Positions 1 to 4,400 of a DNA stretch of 7,541 bases are shown here, piece by piece; positions within the stretch are counted from its first letter, which is position 1, and every line of letters starts with the position of its first letter. The position numbers were made by a program, and so were the translations under genes. The notes beneath the pieces are model-generated. The model was not told the DNA's origin, did not search any database, and saw nothing but the letters and a program-made list of their open reading frames with translations. The stretch is taken from NCBI GenBank assembly GCA_003505715.1, contig DNXU01000397.1:782-8322 (forward strand). The letters run 5' to 3'. Source of the stretch: Cyanobacteria bacterium UBA8803 (GTDB taxonomy: Bacteria; Cyanobacteriota; Cyanobacteriia; Cyanobacteriales; Coleofasciculaceae).

Positions 1-158
1 ATGGCAGCGGATTTGGTATAACTATCCAGTTGAAAAAGAACACACCCTACTAATAGAGGCTGCGCGTAAGTCCTAAAGGATAAAAAGCTTATTGTACAGG
101 CTTTATTTCCTTCAACCTTCCGCAGAGGAGCCTTCTGGCACTAGTAGGTATGGGTAGT
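1..158. other. Downstream non-coding region
   Basis: No gene or RNA is recognised. The window's opening ATG meets a stop after six codons. Past the small kinase's stop there is only a very short imperfect stem (CAGAGG/CCTTCTG, 123-137), with no T-run on the minus strand, so no intrinsic terminator is supported. The stretch around 58-80 (GCGTAAGTCCTAAAGGA) resembles, from memory, dispersed intergenic repeats in filamentous cyanobacteria. This cannot be confirmed here. Confidence 0.3.
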
Positions 159-1421
159 TCATCTGAGAGGAATAGAAAAGTAAAAGGTTGTTCCCACATC
201 TAGAGAAGACTCAACCCAAATACATCCGCCATGGCGTTCGATAATCTTTTTACAAATGGCAAGACCCATACCAGTGCCGGGGTACTCTTCAATAGTGAAA
301 AGGCGTTGGAATACCTGAAATATACGTTCAAAATATTGAGTTTCTATACCAATACCATTATCGCTGACTGCAAATAACCACTCAGCTTCTGCCTGGGGTA
401 TCACCACCTTCTCTCCAACTAATTGGGTGCTGCGATTACTGCTTTCACTCACCTTTCCACCCACAGTTAGGGCAGATAAAGAGGAAATTTTTTGTCTCTG
501 CTGTACTGAAATCTTAATCTGAAGTGGAACGTCAGGGCGGCGGAATTTGATGGCATTGTCAATCAAATTTTGGAATAGCTGAGCGAGTTGCGTTCCTTTC
601 CCCATCACGGTTGGTAGTTTATCATGGATAATGATAGCACTGCTAGACTCAATGGCTGCCTGTAAATTTGCTAGCACTAACTCTAGTAGGCTGTCGCAAT
701 TAATGGGTTCCAACTCGATCGCTTTGTTTCCGACTCGTGAATAGTCCAACAAGTCCTGAATGAGCCGATCCATACGGTTACCAGCTTCCAAAATGCGAGT
801 AATATAGCGGTCAGCCTTGGTGTCCAGACGATCTTGGTATTTCTGAACTAGCAACTGGGCAAACGCTTTCATCGTTTGTAGGGGCGATCGCAAGTCATGG
901 GAAGCGATATAGGCAAATTGCTCTAGATCCTTATTGGAGCGTATCAACTCTTTGTTTACCTCCATCAACTGAGCGTTTAATTGTTGCAACAGTAGATTTT
1001 GCTCGGTAATTTTTTGCTTCTGGCGTACCAGGGTCAGTTGATTTTTGACACGAGCCAAAACCTCTTTCACATGAAACGGTTTGGTGATGTAGTCCACTCC
1101 CCCAAACTCAAAGGCTCTGAGTTTATCGAGTTCATCATTCAAAGCGCTCAGGAAAATTACCGGAATCTCCTTAGTTTCATCCTTGTCCTTGAGCTGTTGA
1201 CAAAACTGGTAACCATTTATATCAGGCATCATGATATCGAGCAAAATTAGCTCCGGCAGAGCAGCGCTTATACCCATGAACGCTACTTGAGCGCTAATGG
1301 CATTTTTCACTCTATACCCAGCCTCAGTCAGCGTGGTGGATAAAAGGCGGAGGTTATCAGGTTGATCGTCAACAAGCAAGATATAACCTTGGGAGGATGT
1401 ATTTTGACTTTTGCTGGTCAT
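159..1421 (-). CDS. Response-regulator histidine kinase (REC-HisKA-HATPase)
   Basis: A 420-aa soluble kinase with an N-terminal receiver, an arrangement common in cyanobacteria. The receiver (about 13-130) is complete: D18/D19, phospho-acceptor D62 in LLDIMMPD, S92 and K114 in TKPF. A coiled coil (about 133-165) leads to HisKA with ASHDLRSPL (H175). The HATPase has N285/N289 (QNLIDNAIKF), DNGIGI (354-359) and GTGMGLAI (382-389), so catalysis should be intact. Between about residues 306 and 346 it carries a Ser/Val-rich insert some 35 residues longer than usual for this loop. The ATG overlaps the upstream stop as ATGA, with only a weak TGAG upstream, which suggests translational coupling. The likely role is a partner or acceptor of the upstream hybrid kinase, its kinase activity being gated by phosphorylation of its own receiver. 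This pairing is inferred from gene order only. It has no DNA-binding output domain. Confidence 0.96.
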   Translation of the reverse strand: MTSKSQNTSSQGYILLVDDQPDNLRLLSTTLTEAGYRVKNAISAQVAFMGISAALPELILLDIMMPDINGYQFCQQLKDKDETKEIPVIFLSALNDELDKLRAFEFGGVDYITKPFHVKEVLARVKNQLTLVRQKQKITEQNLLLQQLNAQLMEVNKELIRSNKDLEQFAYIASHDLRSPLQTMKAFAQLLVQKYQDRLDTKADRYITRILEAGNRMDRLIQDLLDYSRVGNKAIELEPINCDSLLELVLANLQAAIESSSAIIIHDKLPTVMGKGTQLAQLFQNLIDNAIKFRRPDVPLQIKISVQQRQKISSLSALTVGGKVSESSNRSTQLVGEKVVIPQAEAEWLFAVSDNGIGIETQYFERIFQVFQRLFTIEEYPGTGMGLAICKKIIERHGGCIWVESSLDVGTTFYFSIPLR

Positions 1422-4400
1422 GGCTCAGATAGTTTGGTTAGAGCCACTATTGTGTCAAAACGAAAGTTATCGATCAAATCAGCCAGGGCAGTAACCAACA
1501 GGGAATGCTTGCTGGGAATTTCTTGGATCAGTTTGTGCATTGACTCTTCATCAAGGCTAATGGCCGCTTGGTAAAGTTGAGCAACCCACTCACCAGGCAT
1601 AATTGCCAATGCCTCTGGGGTCAGGGGTGGATAGGTAGAAATTGGCAGGCATGAGTCCACTGGGGGTGAGTCTTTATACAGATAGCGCACTCCCAGATAT
1701 TGCGCTATTTTTTCAACGATTTCCTCCTGCCGAAACGGTTTAATCACCACATCATCACAGCCAGCTGCCAAGAAGCGATCGCGCTCTTCTGTAAAAGCGC
1801 TAGCGGTTATGGCAATAATTACGGTATGGGAATGGGGAATGGGGAATCGGGAATGGGGAATCGGGAATGGGGAATCGGGAATGGGGAATCGGGAATTGGA
1901 TAAATTCTCCGTTGTCTCCCTTTCTCTGTCTCGGATCTGCCTGGTTGCTTCATACCCGTCCATTATGGGCATGTGCATATCCATTAAAATCAGATGGGGT
2001 TGCCAACTCTCCCATAGAGCTACTCCTTCACGGCCATTTTCTGCTTGGCACACCTCAAATCCTAGTGGTTCTAATATGTGGCTTAACAGTTGGCAGTGGG
2101 CCAAGTTATCCTCAACTACCAAGATGCGAGAACTAAGTTGGTTGGGAGCAAGCGAGATGGCTCGCTGCGATCGCTGTGGGAGAACAACCCGGTCGGCTTC
2201 AGCAAGGTTAATTTGAACCTTAAACTTAAAAATTGTGCCCTGGCCCAAAACACTGCTGACTGTGATATCTCCCCCCATTATGCGCACAAATCGCTGCGCG
2301 ATCGCTAAACCCAAGCCAGTCCCTGACTGAGATTGTTTTCCAGTTGCGGTTTGGACAAACGCCTCAAACAAATTGTGGATTTCTGCTTCGACAATGCCAG
2401 GGCCTGTGTCTTCTACTTCAAAGTAAAGGGAGTAAGGGGAGGTGGGAGAACTAAAATTTTCCTTATTCCTCTCGTCCACTGGCTTCTGTTGATTCCTCCA
2501 TCCTCCGCCTTCCGCCCTCCGCCCTTCCACACGCAGGGTAACAGTACCCTTTTGAGTAAATTTAACGGCGTTGTCCAACAGATTAATCAAAACTTGCCGC
2601 AATTTACTCTCATCAGTTTGCACGTATTGGGGAACGGTGGGTGTTCGTACCACGAGGATCTGCAAGGCTTTTTTCGCTGCTTTTAATTGAAACATCTGTT
2701 CCAAGGTGTTGAGCAGGCGATACAAGTCAAAGCTATTGTTATTGAGTATTATTCGGCCTGCCTCAATTTTGGACAGATCCAAAATGTCATTGATCAGGCA
2801 GAGCAAATGTTCGCCAGAGCGGCTGATAATTTTCAGATGTTCTCTTTGGGTAGAACAGAGGGATGAGCTGTGAGCCATCAGTTGGGTAAAGCCGAGGATG
2901 GCATTGAGGGGAGTGCGCAGTTCGTGACTCATGTTGGCCAGGAAGTCGCTTTTGGAGCGGTTGGCAGCTTCAGCAGCTTCTTTAGCTTGTTGGAGTTGAG
3001 CCTGAATCTGTTTACGCTCGGCCAGTTCAATTTCTAACTGGTAATAGAGTTCAGCTTGCTGGATGGCGATCCCTACTTGGGTTGCCAATTGCCCGAGCAG
3101 ATTAACTTCCCACTCCTGCCAATGTCGAATGTCTCGACACTGATGAACAATGAGCAGTCCCCAGAACTTTTCTCGCTGGAGAATGGGAACCACCAGTCTG
3201 GATTTCACTCCTAAGTTTTGCAGATAGCCCAGCAGACAGGAGGCGGTCTCATCAACTTTAATGTCAGGAATAATTCTCGGGTGGCCTTGACAGTAATTTT
3301 GATAGCACTGTGGCGGAAATTCTTCGTTTTCAAACCGATAGCCCAAGGTTTTAGGCCAACCTGGAGCAACGGCTTCATGAGTAACAATACCTGTATTATC
3401 AACGCCGAGGCGGAAAATCAGCGTTCGGTCAGTTTGGAGAAGTTGTTGCACTTCCACAACTGTGGTGCTAAGAATATCATCTAAATTCAAAGACTGTCGG
3501 ATGTGTTGGGCGATCTGGGCGAGTAACTTCTCCCGTTCCATTTGTTGGCGCAGAGTCTCTTCTGCTTGCTTCTTATCGGTAGTATCTCGACCCACTGATT
3601 GGTACTCAACCAGGTAACCTGCTCCATCAAAAATGGCTTTAGTCGTCCACTGCATCCAACGGCTTTCACCAGACGCTGCTGTAACTCGGTGTTCTGCTAT
3701 CTCTATTTCAGGTCGTTTCTGCCAAAATTCCACTAGGCCACGCTCAATCCATTCCCGATCTTCTGGCGCAACCAGTGATAAAAGGTTAGTTCCGATCAGT
3801 TCATTTCTGCTTTTGCCAAAATAGCGACAGTAGGAGTCATTAACAAACGTGAGGGTGCCATCAAGTTGGAACCGACAAACGACTTCAACCTGATCTTCTA
3901 TTATAGCTCGATAGCGGGCTTCACTAGCTCGCAGATCAGTCTCAACTTGTTTGCGTTTGGCAATCTCTTGCCGCAACTGGGTAATGGCACTGCCCAAGTC
4001 TCTGGTGCGGGCTTCTACAGCGATTCCTAGTTCGGCATTCGCATTTTTCAGCGCTTCTTCTGCCTGCTTGCGTTCCGTAATGTCAAAAGAAATGCCCACT
4101 ATGCCGATTAATTGACCGACTTCATCATAAATGGGGGAGTCAGTGACTATCACCGGAAAGCAAGTGCCATCTCGATGCTCAACCATAAATTCCCCCGACC
4201 AGCTTTCACCACGTCTCAAGCAGGCCATAATCTGGAGGGCTTGCTCCCGTGACATCTCGGCGGGAGTCATCTCAATCACGTTGCGGCCTAGGGCTTCGGT
4301 GGCTGACCAACCATAAAGCTTTTCGGCAAATCGGTTCCAATAGGTGATAGTGCTAGACAAATCTGTAGCAATTACGGCATGATTGACTAGATCGAGCAGG

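Larger units (their letters stand above)
2210..2956 (-). other. Histidine kinase core (HisKA plus HATPase) of the large kinase
   Basis: Dimerisation and phospho-acceptor helices begin at about residue 1459 (RSKSDFLANMSHELRTPLN, H1469). The ATP-binding domain carries N1587 (N box), DTGPGI 1641-1646 (G1), LFEAF near 1654 (F box) and GTGLGLAI 1670-1677 (G2), ending near 1707. All catalytic signatures are intact. The loop between strands just before the G1 box is expanded: N1587 to D1641 is 54 residues. The expansion (about 1603-1634) is Gly/Arg/Glu/Ser-rich and is partly encoded by a degenerate heptamer repeat. Confidence 0.95.

Noticed and set aside
123..137. Possible terminator stem after the small kinase (CAGAGG/CCTTCTG)
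   Set aside because: The stem is short and imperfect, with a minimal loop and no T-run on the minus strand.
1421..1684. HPt phosphotransfer domain in the C-terminal tail of the large kinase
   Set aside because: The tail is helical, but neither histidine has the conserved HPt context.
1826..1900. CRISPR array
   Set aside because: The units are 7 bp, contiguous, without spacers, and translated within a protein domain; this is a tandem repeat.
1700..2216. Plus-strand open frames with Gly/Asn/Glu-rich repeats (MGNGESG-like)
   Set aside because: They are open only because the heptamer tract has no stop in any frame. They lie opposite conserved receiver codons and have no gene-like start context.
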